The notes beneath the pieces are model-generated. The model did no database searches. It was given only the letters and a program-made list of their open reading frames with translations, and had not been told where the DNA came from. Below, piece by piece: positions 45,947 to 54,872 of a stretch of 54,943 nt of DNA. This stretch comes from Oceanospirillales bacterium. Lineage in GTDB: Bacteria; Pseudomonadota; Gammaproteobacteria; Pseudomonadales; Balneatricaceae. The stretch's first letter is position 1, and each line of letters opens with the position of its first letter. The translations under genes and the position numbers were made by a program. The stretch spans positions 1 through 54,943 of the forward strand of contig REDB01000084.1 in NCBI GenBank assembly GCA_007693685.1, in the 5' to 3' direction.

Positions 45947-47361
45947 TGAACAGGCACTCCATTGTTAAGGTAAGTGAAGAAAGACTCTTGTTGACCGCTT
46001 AAGCTGAGAAGATCAGCAAAGGAGAGTACAAAGCGAAAGGCTGCGGCATCACGACGAGTTTGTGTGGAAGATAAAAATGTTTGTGCATCAATGACGTCTA
46101 GGGATCTACCTAGACCTTCGCTGAAGGCGAGTTCCTGTAATCGCAAGCTTTCTTTGGCTAGTGATACGGTGCTCTCTAGGTCTCTATATTCCTCCAGTGC
46201 ATGGCGCGCTTCTCTGTATTGATGGTCCAACAATAACGTTAATTGACGCTGAGCGGCTCGTTGATGATGTTGAATTTCAATAACCGTGCTGCGTGCCGCT
46301 TCAATTTTACCACTACGGCCACTGCGATCGACTAAAGGAACGCTAACTCCAAGACCGACAAACCAATCAGGAGTTAAGTCACTCGCAATAGAGTTGTCCT
46401 CATAAAGGTTGTAGCTACCAAACATAAAGACATTCGGCTGGTACAAACCTCGGCTAGCTTTTTCAATGCTTTCAGCCTGAGATCGTTTGGTGGCTAAAAG
46501 CCGCAGTGCAGGGTGACTCTCTAGGCCCGCTTTAAAGTGTTCTAGGGGTGGAAGTTCATTCAGCGTAAAGAGAGGCGACGAGGGGATCGGTCCGTCGAGC
46601 ATGTTTTCAAGAGGGGAATGAATAAGTGATGCCAAAGTTTGCTGCGCCGTATCACGTTGTTCACGAACAGATCGGGTAGTGATTTTTGAACGATCATAAG
46701 AGGCTTGCGAGGCCAATAGCTCTACTCTAGCGATTTGTGACTGAGCTTCGAGTGCTTGAGCCGATCGAAAATGTTGGGACAGCATCGATTCAGCTTGTTC
46801 TTGTGTCGCCAGTGCATGTTCAGCCATCACTAAGCCGAAATAGGTCGCGACTAAGTTGCTGAAGCGAGTTCGATAAATCTCTTCAAGTAATAAGTTTGCC
46901 TCTTCATTACCAAGGCTAAGCAATTCTCTAGCTGTGGTAATTTTGCCACCAGTATAGAGGGGCCAGAACATCACAAGTGAGCTGCGCGAGACATTACGTT
47001 GAGTGGCAGGTGTGCGAAAGATATCAGGACCACCGGCAAGGTTAATAAGGCCAGAGCCAATTCTTGAATCCGCGATGCTGCTGAGAGGGTTTAACGCTAA
47101 TGCATCCAGCTCAACTGGACTATCTAGGCGAGTATATGAGGCAACTAAATCTATTTGCGGCATCAATAAGCTGTCACTCGATGACAAGAGTGCTGCTGCC
47201 CTTTGTTGAGCGGCTTGTCCTGCAGCAATCTTATCGTCCTGGATGCGAAGCTGGTTCCAAGCATCTTGCACTGAGATCTCTTGTTGCGCTGAAACTAAGG
47301 TTGATGTCATAGCAAAGACGATAATAAAACTTGTTAATTTAAATGAAATATTCAAGCGCAT
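45943..47361 (-). CDS. TolC-family outer membrane efflux protein
   Basis: A 472-residue outer-membrane channel subunit. A signal peptide covers residues 1-25 (cleavage after VSA, before QQEISVQDAW). Two homologous helical repeats of the OEP family follow, with hairpins near residues 170-240 and 365-440 and the expected SYTRLDSPVEL and FGSYNLYEDNS strand segments. No lipobox cysteine is present, so it is TolC-like rather than OprM-like. It is first in the exporter operon. The AT-rich 263-base gap upstream separates it from the divergent amidohydrolase cluster. Confidence 0.92.
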   Translation of the reverse strand: MRLNISFKLTSFIIVFAMTSTLVSAQQEISVQDAWNQLRIQDDKIAAGQAAQQRAAALLSSSDSLLMPQIDLVASYTRLDSPVELDALALNPLSSIADSRIGSGLINLAGGPDIFRTPATQRNVSRSSLVMFWPLYTGGKITTARELLSLGNEEANLLLEEIYRTRFSNLVATYFGLVMAEHALATQEQAESMLSQHFRSAQALEAQSQIARVELLASQASYDRSKITTRSVREQRDTAQQTLASLIHSPLENMLDGPIPSSPLFTLNELPPLEHFKAGLESHPALRLLATKRSQAESIEKASRGLYQPNVFMFGSYNLYEDNSIASDLTPDWFVGLGVSVPLVDRSGRSGKIEAARSTVIEIQHHQRAAQRQLTLLLDHQYREARHALEEYRDLESTVSLAKESLRLQELAFSEGLGRSLDVIDAQTFLSSTQTRRDAAAFRFVLSFADLLSLSGQQESFFTYLNNGVPVQ

Positions 47362-47398
47362 TCTTCCTTAAGGTTTGTTCAGTGCTTAGAGATTAAAA

Positions 47399-47413
47399 AT
47401 TAATAATATTAAT
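47399..47413. promoter_or_regulatory. AT-rich palindrome in the divergent gap
   Basis: ATTAATA and TATTAAT flank a single central base, a 15-base perfect odd-length palindrome 38 bases upstream of the TolC-like gene. The rest of the 263-base gap (47362-47624) is very AT-rich and should hold promoters for both directions, but none is clear. It could be an operator; no regulator gene is adjacent. Confidence 0.3.
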
Positions 47414-47624
47414 AACTTGATCATTATCTGCTTTATAGCAAACAGTGTTTCCGCTCAATCAAACATAAGTCTGCGCGATATTGTTATTTTTATCTTCATA
47501 TCAATTAAAACTACAATTAATTTAAAACAATGATCTAATATTATCAAAGAAAAGTAACAGCAATATACAAGAGCAACTACCTATTCAATACCTCTGGACT
47601 ATCTTTTGTTCACAAGGAACTATT

Positions 47625-49097
47625 ATGCCACCACAATCTACTGCTCATAAATTGTCGTTTAACCAGCATTCGCATTCTAACGGTACCTGCAGTTGTGGTT
47701 CTCCCTTTCTGCAAACATTTCACCAGCGAATCATGGCTGATATTACTAGACGACAAATGCTCGGTGGTATGGCTTCGGTGATGGCGATGTTTTCGGGTGT
47801 CGCGGCCACATTAAGTCATTCTCAAGAACATCCGTCTCAAAAAAAACCAACCTTGTTAGTCAATGCCAAACTGTTTGATGGTTATTCGAATACGTTGAAG
47901 GAAGGTGTTTCGGTTCGTGTCAATGATGGAAAAATTGATGCAGTTTTGTCGACGGGTCAAGATGCTGGCGATGTGAATATTATCGACTGTGGTGGTCGTG
48001 TGTTAATGCCGGGTCTGATTGATGCGCATTGGCACACGACCTTGGCTGCGATTACTCAAATGGATGCGATGACTGCAGATGCAGGTTATGTTCACTTGGT
48101 TGCGGCGCAAGAGGCAGAGAGAACCTTAATGCGAGGTGTCACCTCGGTTCGCGATGTGGGCGGTCCATCATTTGCCTTAAAGAGGGCGATTGATGAGGGA
48201 ATAGTTCATGGCCCTAGAATTTTTCCAGCTGGAGCGATGATTTCTCAAACTTCGGGTCATGGTGATTTTCGACTGCGTCATGATGTTCCTAGAAGTAGTA
48301 ATGCTCAGCTGACTGAAATAGAACGTCAGGGTGTAGCAATGATTGCTGATGGCGAAGCTGAGGTGTTACGTCGCACGCGAGAGCAGCTCATGCTAGGAGC
48401 TACCCAGATTAAATTGATGGCAGGAGGGGGTGTAGCTTCTATTTATGATCCTCTTGATAGCACCCAATTTACTGAGAGGGAAATTCGAGCTGCCGTCGAA
48501 GCCGCCGAAGACTGGGGCACTTATGTCATGGTTCATGTCTACACATCTCGCGGGATTCAGCGTGCTTTAAAAGCAGGTGTCAAATCTATTGAACACGGAC
48601 AGCTTGCCGATGAAGAAGCGGTTCGTATGATGGCTGATCATGATGCTTGGTGGAGTCTTCAGCCTTTTCTTCAAGATGAAGATTCCAATGTTTATCCCGA
48701 TGCTGCTAGACGTGAATCTCAGCGTCAAGTGGCTGTTGGTACCGTTAAAGCATACGAAATGGCGCAAAAATTTAACGTTAAAACGGCCTGGGGAACTGAC
48801 ATTCTTTTCAATCCAAAAAATACACCCAATCAACTCAATCATCTTGCCAAACTTACACGTTTCTATGATCCCTTGACTGCATTAGCTATGGCAACGGGTC
48901 GAAATGGTGAGCTATTGGCTCTATCAGGACCTAGAAACCCCTATCCAGGCGTATTAGGAAAGATAGAGCCCGGTGCACATGCTGATTTATTGGTCGTTGA
49001 TGGTGACCCGAGTGTCAGTTTGGATTTCTTGAGAGATCCAGAGCAGAACATTCGCATGATTATGAAAGCGGGGCGGATCTATAAAGATAAGCGTTGA
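47625..49097 (+). CDS. Exported amidohydrolase, Xaa-Arg/Lys/Pro dipeptidase-like
   Basis: A 490-residue binuclear metal hydrolase. The metal and active-site set is complete: His135 and His137 (DAHWHT), Lys263 for the bridging carbamate (QIKLMAGGG), His304 (MVHVYTS), His324 (IEHGQ) and Asp392 (WGTDI). The closest groups I know are the amidohydrolases that cleave dipeptides or N-acyl amino acids with C-terminal Arg, Lys or Pro. A Tat-like motif, TRRQMLGG (residues 41-48), precedes a hydrophobic stretch, so export by Tat is likely. Before it lies an unusual 36-residue His/Cys-rich leader (HSHSNGTCSCGS). First gene of a four-gene plus-strand cluster. Confidence 0.87.
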   Translation: MPPQSTAHKLSFNQHSHSNGTCSCGSPFLQTFHQRIMADITRRQMLGGMASVMAMFSGVAATLSHSQEHPSQKKPTLLVNAKLFDGYSNTLKEGVSVRVNDGKIDAVLSTGQDAGDVNIIDCGGRVLMPGLIDAHWHTTLAAITQMDAMTADAGYVHLVAAQEAERTLMRGVTSVRDVGGPSFALKRAIDEGIVHGPRIFPAGAMISQTSGHGDFRLRHDVPRSSNAQLTEIERQGVAMIADGEAEVLRRTREQLMLGATQIKLMAGGGVASIYDPLDSTQFTEREIRAAVEAAEDWGTYVMVHVYTSRGIQRALKAGVKSIEHGQLADEEAVRMMADHDAWWSLQPFLQDEDSNVYPDAARRESQRQVAVGTVKAYEMAQKFNVKTAWGTDILFNPKNTPNQLNHLAKLTRFYDPLTALAMATGRNGELLALSGPRNPYPGVLGKIEPGAHADLLVVDGDPSVSLDFLRDPEQNIRMIMKAGRIYKDKR

Positions 49098-49148
49098 TAA
49101 AGTTGGATACTTTTCTGTTTCAGTTCGTTGATCGAATAAGGAGTTTTT

Positions 49149-50315
49149 ATGCAACAAAAAAAACAAATTAAGTGGACACTTACAGCCGCGATGTTCGCTA
49201 CTTCACTTGCATTACCCTCCATTAGTCAATCCTGCACATCACTTGTTTATAAAGATATACATGGTGCTCCTTACGCTGAGAGAACCATGGAGTTGCCTAT
49301 GGAATTACCCTATAAAGTGGCTTTTTTCCCACAAGGCAGTCATTTCGCATCTAAGGCTGAAAAGCATCCGACCCTCAACTTTGAAGCAAAACATTCATTT
49401 TTATCTATCACAGTTCCAGATCCAGTTAGTAAAGATCTAAAAGTGACAGAAGGTATGAATGACCAAGGGCTTAGCTTCAGTGTGCTTGCTTACGCTAGTA
49501 CTGAAGGTCCAAAGGATATGGTTGATAAGACACACGCAGCCTTGGCGGCTATTGATTTAGGTACTTGGGTACTGTCTCAATTTAGTTCAGTTGATGAAGT
49601 GAAAGCTGCTTTGAGTGAACAGCCTGTATTGGTCACAGCATTGCTACCTATGGGTGCTCTAAAAACACCTTTTCATTACACAATTCATGACGCTCAGGGT
49701 CATTCATTGGTTATAGAGTTCGCTAATGGCGAGCAAAAAGTATATGACAATCCTATAGGTGTCATGACCAATGGCCCCGAGTTTTCTTGGCACCTTACTA
49801 ATTTAAACAACTACACCTTCTTGAATAATGTTGACCAGTCAGAGCTTGAGTTGGCTGGAGTCCAGTTGCGTCAACCTGATTCAGGCATTGCGACGGCTGG
49901 ATTACCTTCGTCAAATACTTCTGTCGGTCGTTTCGTCAGAGCTGTCTACTATTCGCAGTACACTGAAAAAGCTAAAACTCCTGATGAAGCAATTCATAAT
50001 TTAGCCCACATCATGAATAACTTCGATCGCCCTAGAGGTATTTCTATTGATCATCGTTTCAAAGGTGCCGCTCAGGATATGGTTGCTCCAGAGGTCAATC
50101 AGCACCCTACTTACACAACAGAATATACATCATGGACGTCATTAGCAGATCTTCAACGATTACAGTTTAGCGTGCGACCCCATGACAGCCTTAACTACGT
50201 CACTTTTGATTTAGCGATGTTAAAAGAAACTTCTGAAGCGAAGGTTTTGCCGTTAAGTGAATTTGCAAATACTTCTCATGATGCTAACAATATTTTAAAA
50301 CTGAAAAGTAAATAA
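49149..50315 (+). CDS. Exported Ntn amide hydrolase (choloylglycine hydrolase/PVA family)
   Basis: A 388-residue linear amide C-N hydrolase. A signal peptide covers residues 1-28 and its removal would expose Cys29 (SQSCTSLVY) as the N-terminal nucleophile. Other family landmarks are the AERTMEL block (Arg45, Glu48), MTNGPEFSWHLTNLNNY around residue 210, and PRGISID near 297. Gram-negative exported members act on penicillin V, bile salts or N-acyl homoserine lactones; the substrate here is unknown. AAGGAG lies just upstream. It is 51 bases after the amidohydrolase and 23 before the decarboxylase, so it is in the same operon. Confidence 0.88.
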   Translation: MQQKKQIKWTLTAAMFATSLALPSISQSCTSLVYKDIHGAPYAERTMELPMELPYKVAFFPQGSHFASKAEKHPTLNFEAKHSFLSITVPDPVSKDLKVTEGMNDQGLSFSVLAYASTEGPKDMVDKTHAALAAIDLGTWVLSQFSSVDEVKAALSEQPVLVTALLPMGALKTPFHYTIHDAQGHSLVIEFANGEQKVYDNPIGVMTNGPEFSWHLTNLNNYTFLNNVDQSELELAGVQLRQPDSGIATAGLPSSNTSVGRFVRAVYYSQYTEKAKTPDEAIHNLAHIMNNFDRPRGISIDHRFKGAAQDMVAPEVNQHPTYTTEYTSWTSLADLQRLQFSVRPHDSLNYVTFDLAMLKETSEAKVLPLSEFANTSHDANNILKLKSK

Positions 50316-50338
50316 TTTTAATAAAGGAATAATAACTT

Positions 50339-53035
50339 ATGAGTATAAATAAGACTTATCAGTCCACTATTGATCAAATTTTTTCACTCAGTGGTTTGCG
50401 TTCAGATCACTGGCGTGAACTGTTGGCTATGGCTCGAAAGTGGGCGGCAGATAAAGTTACCACCGACGAATTAAAATCTGTACTTACCAATTTGCGTGCT
50501 TTGGAAATGCTGCATGCCTATCCTGGCAAGCCACTAATGGATGCATTGGCGGCTGATCTTGAAGCCGGTCGTAAGGATGCATTCATTGCTTTGGTTGGAC
50601 GGATCTCTTTTTCTATTTTGGCACGCTACTACAAGGAAGACCCTCATGAATGGGACCTTCCCGGTGGTAGTCAGGCTTTTGTTGATGACGGTCACGCGCA
50701 TGGCGCGAATGATCGCCCCTATTTCGAGGTACTCGTGGTCGCCCCTGATGCGGGTCCCCGAGTGACGCGAAACCTTCAGTTACTTCGTCACCAACGCCAA
50801 AAAGAAGACGAATTTATTTATGAGCCATTACTAGTCACCAGTTTTCAAGATGCTTTTTGTGCTGTGGCAGCTAACAGCAATATTTGTGCGGTCGCTATTT
50901 TTGAAGGTTTTGACTTTTCTAGCCAGCAACCTGTCCCTCAACTTGAGCGAATGATGCGTGATTTAGATATGCATCAAGATGAAGATCACTTGGCACTTCA
51001 GCTGGCCATGACGGTGAAAGAGCATCGTCCTGAATTAGATATCTACCTGATGTCGGATCAGCGTCCGCAAGATATTGCTAGTGACCCCCGTTCGACCTGC
51101 ATTCGTAGAGTTTTGTATGCTGTTGAAGAGCCAATTGAGTTGCATTTGGCAATTTTAGAAGGCGTCAGAATGCGTTATGAAACGCCTTTCTTTGACAATC
51201 TTAAGCACTATGCGCAGCGTCCTATCAGTACTTTCCATGCACTACCCATCGCCCGTGGTAAATCGGTTTTCCGTTCTGATTGGATTCGCGATATGGGGCA
51301 GTTTTATGGACGTAATCTGTTCTTAGCTGAATCGTCTGCAACGACGGGTGGTTTAGATAGCTTGTTGGAGCCAACGGGCAATATTAAACGTGCACAAGAA
51401 AAAGCTGCACGTGCTTTTGGCGCTGATCATTGTTATTTCATCACCAATGGTACCAGTACCTCTAATAAGATCGTACTGATGGCTATTGCTCAACCGGGTG
51501 AGATCATTGTGGTGGATCGAAACTGTCACAAATCACACCATTACGGCGCTGTTTTGGGTGGTTTACAGCCATATTATGTTGAAGCTTATCCGATGAAAGC
51601 TTACTCAATGTATGGCGCTGTGCCGCTTAAAGCTATTAAAGAAGCGCTATTAAAATTGAAAGCAGAAGGAAAGTTGAACCGTGTACGTGCGGTTGATTTG
51701 ACTAACTGTACCTTTGATGGGCATGTATACAATACTCGTCGAGTGATGCAGGAATGCTTGGCAATTAAACCTGATTTAGTTTTCTTGTTTGATGAAGCCT
51801 GGTTTGGCTTTGCACATTGGTCACCTTTCTTGCGCCCAAGAACAGCGATGGGTGCTGCAGCTTACATGGAAAAGTGGATTAGTGATCCAGCGTCAATAGA
51901 GGCTTATGAAAAGCAACAACAAGCGTTAGGTGATAATCCTAGTAATGAACAACTCTTAGAAACGCAACTCATTCCTGATCCGCGGAAGGTTAGATTACGA
52001 GTTTATCAAACTAACTCTACCCATAAATCCATGTCGGCTATACGTCAAGGATCCATGGTGCTGGTAAAAGATGTTGATTTTTATGCTATTGAACCTCAAC
52101 TTCATGAAGCTATCTTTACCCATTCAACCACCAGCCCTAACCAGCAACTCATCGCTTCAATGGACGTGGCTCGTCGTCAAATGGAGTTGGAAGGCTATGG
52201 TTTAGTGAGTAACGCCATACAGATGGCGCTTGATATTCGTCATCAGGTCAATACGCATCCGATTATTTCTAAGTATTTCAGAACTCTGGGCGCTGATGAG
52301 ATGGTTCCGGAAGAGTTCCGTAATAGTGGTTTTAAAGACTACCTTGCTCCGGGTACTAATTGGAGTGACGCGGCGTTGGCTGTGAGAGATGATGAGTTTT
52401 TCTTAGATCCGACACGAATTACCTTAGTCTGTGGAACGGCTGGATTCGATGGTACGCAGTTTAAAAACATGTTGGCGGATAAGTATGATATCCAGTTAAA
52501 CAAAACGTCACGTAACTCTATTCTTTTACAATCCAATATCAACAATACCCGCAGTGATGTGGCTCAACTGATCCATGTATTGCTTGAGATTTCTACCAAG
52601 ATCGAGCATGACCTGAGTCGTTCAGGAGAAGAAGGTGCGCGGCAGTTTGCAGAGCGCGTGAATAGCTTAATGACGGATGTCCCAGACCTTCCTAACTTCA
52701 GCCACTTCCATGAAAGTTATCGTCAGGATGTTGATGGTGTCGCTGTTGAAGGTGATATACGTACCGCATTTTTCCAAAGTTGGAATCCTGATAACAGTGA
52801 GTATGTTGGACTGTTCAGCGAGGAGTGTGATCGTCGATTGAAAGAAGGGCCGCCGATGGTTTCTGCGAAACTGGTCATACCTTACCCGCCAGGTTTTCCA
52901 ATTTTGGTACCGGGGCAGGTGATCAGTAAAGAGATTATCGATTTCATGCGCAAACTGGATGTGAAAGAAGTTCATGGATATGAGGCGAGTCGTGGGCTAC
53001 AGCTGCTTAAGTTGAATGCGATTACTCAGTCCTAA
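50339..53035 (+). CDS. Orn/Lys/Arg decarboxylase-type PLP enzyme (long form)
   Basis: An 898-residue fold-type-I PLP enzyme. The N-terminal 300 residues contain a receiver-like wing (YFEVLVVAPDAGPRVTRNL; ICAVAIFEGFDF). The core has GTSTSNKIVLMA for phosphate binding, stacking His397 (DRNCHKSHHY), Asp485 for the pyridine nitrogen (FDEAWFGFAHWSPF) and Lys563 for the Schiff base (TNSTHKSMSAI). A C-terminal domain includes KLVIPYPPGFPILVPG. It is about 150 residues longer than the E. coli inducible decarboxylases. The likely reaction is proton-consuming decarboxylation of an amino acid; whether Arg, Lys, Orn or another is not readable. The AspT-type antiporter 88 bases downstream suggests a substrate/product exchange pair. 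Confidence 0.88.
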   Translation: MSINKTYQSTIDQIFSLSGLRSDHWRELLAMARKWAADKVTTDELKSVLTNLRALEMLHAYPGKPLMDALAADLEAGRKDAFIALVGRISFSILARYYKEDPHEWDLPGGSQAFVDDGHAHGANDRPYFEVLVVAPDAGPRVTRNLQLLRHQRQKEDEFIYEPLLVTSFQDAFCAVAANSNICAVAIFEGFDFSSQQPVPQLERMMRDLDMHQDEDHLALQLAMTVKEHRPELDIYLMSDQRPQDIASDPRSTCIRRVLYAVEEPIELHLAILEGVRMRYETPFFDNLKHYAQRPISTFHALPIARGKSVFRSDWIRDMGQFYGRNLFLAESSATTGGLDSLLEPTGNIKRAQEKAARAFGADHCYFITNGTSTSNKIVLMAIAQPGEIIVVDRNCHKSHHYGAVLGGLQPYYVEAYPMKAYSMYGAVPLKAIKEALLKLKAEGKLNRVRAVDLTNCTFDGHVYNTRRVMQECLAIKPDLVFLFDEAWFGFAHWSPFLRPRTAMGAAAYMEKWISDPASIEAYEKQQQALGDNPSNEQLLETQLIPDPRKVRLRVYQTNSTHKSMSAIRQGSMVLVKDVDFYAIEPQLHEAIFTHSTTSPNQQLIASMDVARRQMELEGYGLVSNAIQMALDIRHQVNTHPIISKYFRTLGADEMVPEEFRNSGFKDYLAPGTNWSDAALAVRDDEFFLDPTRITLVCGTAGFDGTQFKNMLADKYDIQLNKTSRNSILLQSNINNTRSDVAQLIHVLLEISTKIEHDLSRSGEEGARQFAERVNSLMTDVPDLPNFSHFHESYRQDVDGVAVEGDIRTAFFQSWNPDNSEYVGLFSEECDRRLKEGPPMVSAKLVIPYPPGFPILVPGQVISKEIIDFMRKLDVKEVHGYEASRGLQLLKLNAITQS

Positions 53036-53065
53036 AACTGGATCTTAACTTACCTGATGAAAGCC

Positions 53066-53097
53066 GGTTTCTTAGCTCTAGTGTGGGTTAAGAAACC
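53066..53097 (+). other. Hairpin between decarboxylase and antiporter genes
   Basis: GGTTTCTTA (53066-53074) pairs perfectly with TAAGAAACC (53089-53097) around a 14-base loop, followed by ATTTCTTGCG. It could be a weak terminator or attenuator, or an RNA-stability element, just before the antiporter ribosome binding site (TAGGAG). Confidence 0.5.
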
Positions 53098-53123
53098 ATT
53101 TCTTGCGATCATAGGAGCGCATT

Positions 53124-54812
53124 ATGTTAGTTTGGGAATGGATTGAAACTGTCCTTCGCAGTAATCCTGAGTTAGCGATCTTTTTAGCGTTAGCCGTAGG
53201 TTATTGGATAGGTGGAATCAAGCTAGGAAGTTTCAGTTTAGGTGCGGTAACCGGCACCTTACTTGCAGGTGTGTTGATAGGGCAGATAGGTATCGAGATT
53301 TCACCACAGATTAAATCGATATTCTTTATTATGTTCCTATTTGCAGTGGGCTTTGGTGTTGGTCCACAGTTTGTGCGGGGGATAGCCAATGATGGTTTAC
53401 CGCAAGCCATTTTTGCTGTTGTGGTTTCCTTACTCTGCTTATTCTCTGTTTATTTTGCTGCTGTCGTTTCAGGTTATGGACCTGGTTTGGCTGCAGGGTT
53501 GTTGGCAGGTACACAGACGATATCAGCATCTATTGGTCTAGCCACCGATGCGATAGGGCGATCCGGACTGTCACCTGAAGAAGTTCAACAGCAATTAGAT
53601 CTCATTCCTGTTGCTTACGCAGTCACTTACCTATTTGGTACGGTTGGAACAGGCTGGATTATTGCGTTTGTCGGACCTAAATTACTGAGGATAAATCTTC
53701 AGGAAGAATGTAAACGCTACGAAAAAGAGATGTCCGCTGGCGCTCCAGATGATGGCCTTCATTCGGCATGGAATAAATACATTATTCGAGCCTATGAACT
53801 GAAGACACCCGGGTTAATTGCAGGGAAAACAGTTGCAGAAGCAGAGGCAACGGTTGATGAGCGTTTGTTCTTAGAAAACCTACGTCGAGATGGTCAAATT
53901 ATTCCGTTTGATGAAAATACCGTGTTGCAGTTAGGGGATGTTGTGGCTGTTTCGGGTAAACATGAAACCCTTGTTGAATGGAGCAATCGCGCTATCGAAG
54001 TGGCTGATGCTGAGCTGTTAAACATCCCCGTAGAGTCAGTGGATGTCTATGTCACCAGCAAGCATGCTAATAATAAAACGCTAATCGAAATTGCAGAAAA
54101 ATCTATGGCTCGTGGTGTCTATGTCACACGAATTCGCCGAGGCTCTATGGGGGTTGATATCCCCGTCTATGCTCAAACTCAAGTGCATCGTGGTGATATC
54201 ATCAGTGTCACTGGTACTAAAAAACACCTTGATCATATCGTCGAGCAATTTGGTTATGTTGATCGTCCTACTAGCGTCACTAATATGGTGTTAGTTGGGT
54301 TTGGTATTGTATTAGGGGGTATTATTGGTGCGATCAGTGTGCCGGTGCATGGTATTCCGATTACCCTGTCAACGTCAGGTGGTGCCTTAATTGCTGGCCT
54401 TATTATTGGTTGGCTGCGTAGCTTTGTTCCTAAAATAGGCTCCGTTCCTAGTGCAACTCAGTGGTTTATGAACTCGGTAGGGTTAAATATTTTTATCGCG
54501 GTGGTAGGTATTACCGCAGGGCCGACCTTTATAGCGGGTCTTAAACAAGTCGGTTTTGAAATATTTTTCTGGGGTCTGTTTGCGACATCGGTACCCATGT
54601 TGTTGGCACCTTTGATTGGTAAGTATATCTTCCGTTTTGATCCTGCTATTAACCTAGGTTGTTGCGGTGGTGCTAGAACTAGTACAGCGTCAGTGGCAAT
54701 GGTTGCTGATGTGGCAAAAAGTAATGTGCCGATGCTGGGCTATACCGTGCCTTATGCCGTTAGTAATACGTTACTAACCTTGTGGGGTATGTTTATAGTG
54801 TTAATGTTATAA
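53124..54812 (+). CDS. AspT-family (AAEx) amino acid antiporter
   Basis: A 562-residue inner-membrane exchanger like the aspartate:alanine antiporter AspT. About five or six helices fill residues 12-185, including GLAAGLLAGTQTISASIGLA. A cytoplasmic region at about 190-380 contains two TrkA-C-type domains (LFLENLRRDGQIIPFDENTV, QLGDVVAVSG; VYVTRIRRGSMGVDIPVYAQ). Further helices run from 388 to the end, with CCGGARTSTASVAMVADVAK. AspT swaps a carboxylic amino acid for its decarboxylation product, creating proton-motive force. The upstream decarboxylase makes the same logic likely, with an unknown substrate. TAGGAG precedes the ATG. Confidence 0.9.
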   Translation: MLVWEWIETVLRSNPELAIFLALAVGYWIGGIKLGSFSLGAVTGTLLAGVLIGQIGIEISPQIKSIFFIMFLFAVGFGVGPQFVRGIANDGLPQAIFAVVVSLLCLFSVYFAAVVSGYGPGLAAGLLAGTQTISASIGLATDAIGRSGLSPEEVQQQLDLIPVAYAVTYLFGTVGTGWIIAFVGPKLLRINLQEECKRYEKEMSAGAPDDGLHSAWNKYIIRAYELKTPGLIAGKTVAEAEATVDERLFLENLRRDGQIIPFDENTVLQLGDVVAVSGKHETLVEWSNRAIEVADAELLNIPVESVDVYVTSKHANNKTLIEIAEKSMARGVYVTRIRRGSMGVDIPVYAQTQVHRGDIISVTGTKKHLDHIVEQFGYVDRPTSVTNMVLVGFGIVLGGIIGAISVPVHGIPITLSTSGGALIAGLIIGWLRSFVPKIGSVPSATQWFMNSVGLNIFIAVVGITAGPTFIAGLKQVGFEIFFWGLFATSVPMLLAPLIGKYIFRFDPAINLGCCGGARTSTASVAMVADVAKSNVPMLGYTVPYAVSNTLLTLWGMFIVLML

Positions 54813-54821
54813 AAAGCGTTG

Positions 54822-54858
54822 AATAGGCTGCTAACGTAAAAAATGTTAGTAGCCTATT
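54822..54858. terminator. Terminator hairpin shared by the antiporter gene and hpt
   Basis: AATAGGCTGCTAAC (54822-54835) pairs with GTTAGTAGCCTATT (54845-54858), a 14-base stem with one non-Watson-Crick pair. The T tracts are poor on both sides, but it lies exactly between two convergent genes. Confidence 0.6.
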
Positions 54859-54872
54859 TGATATAAACTGGC

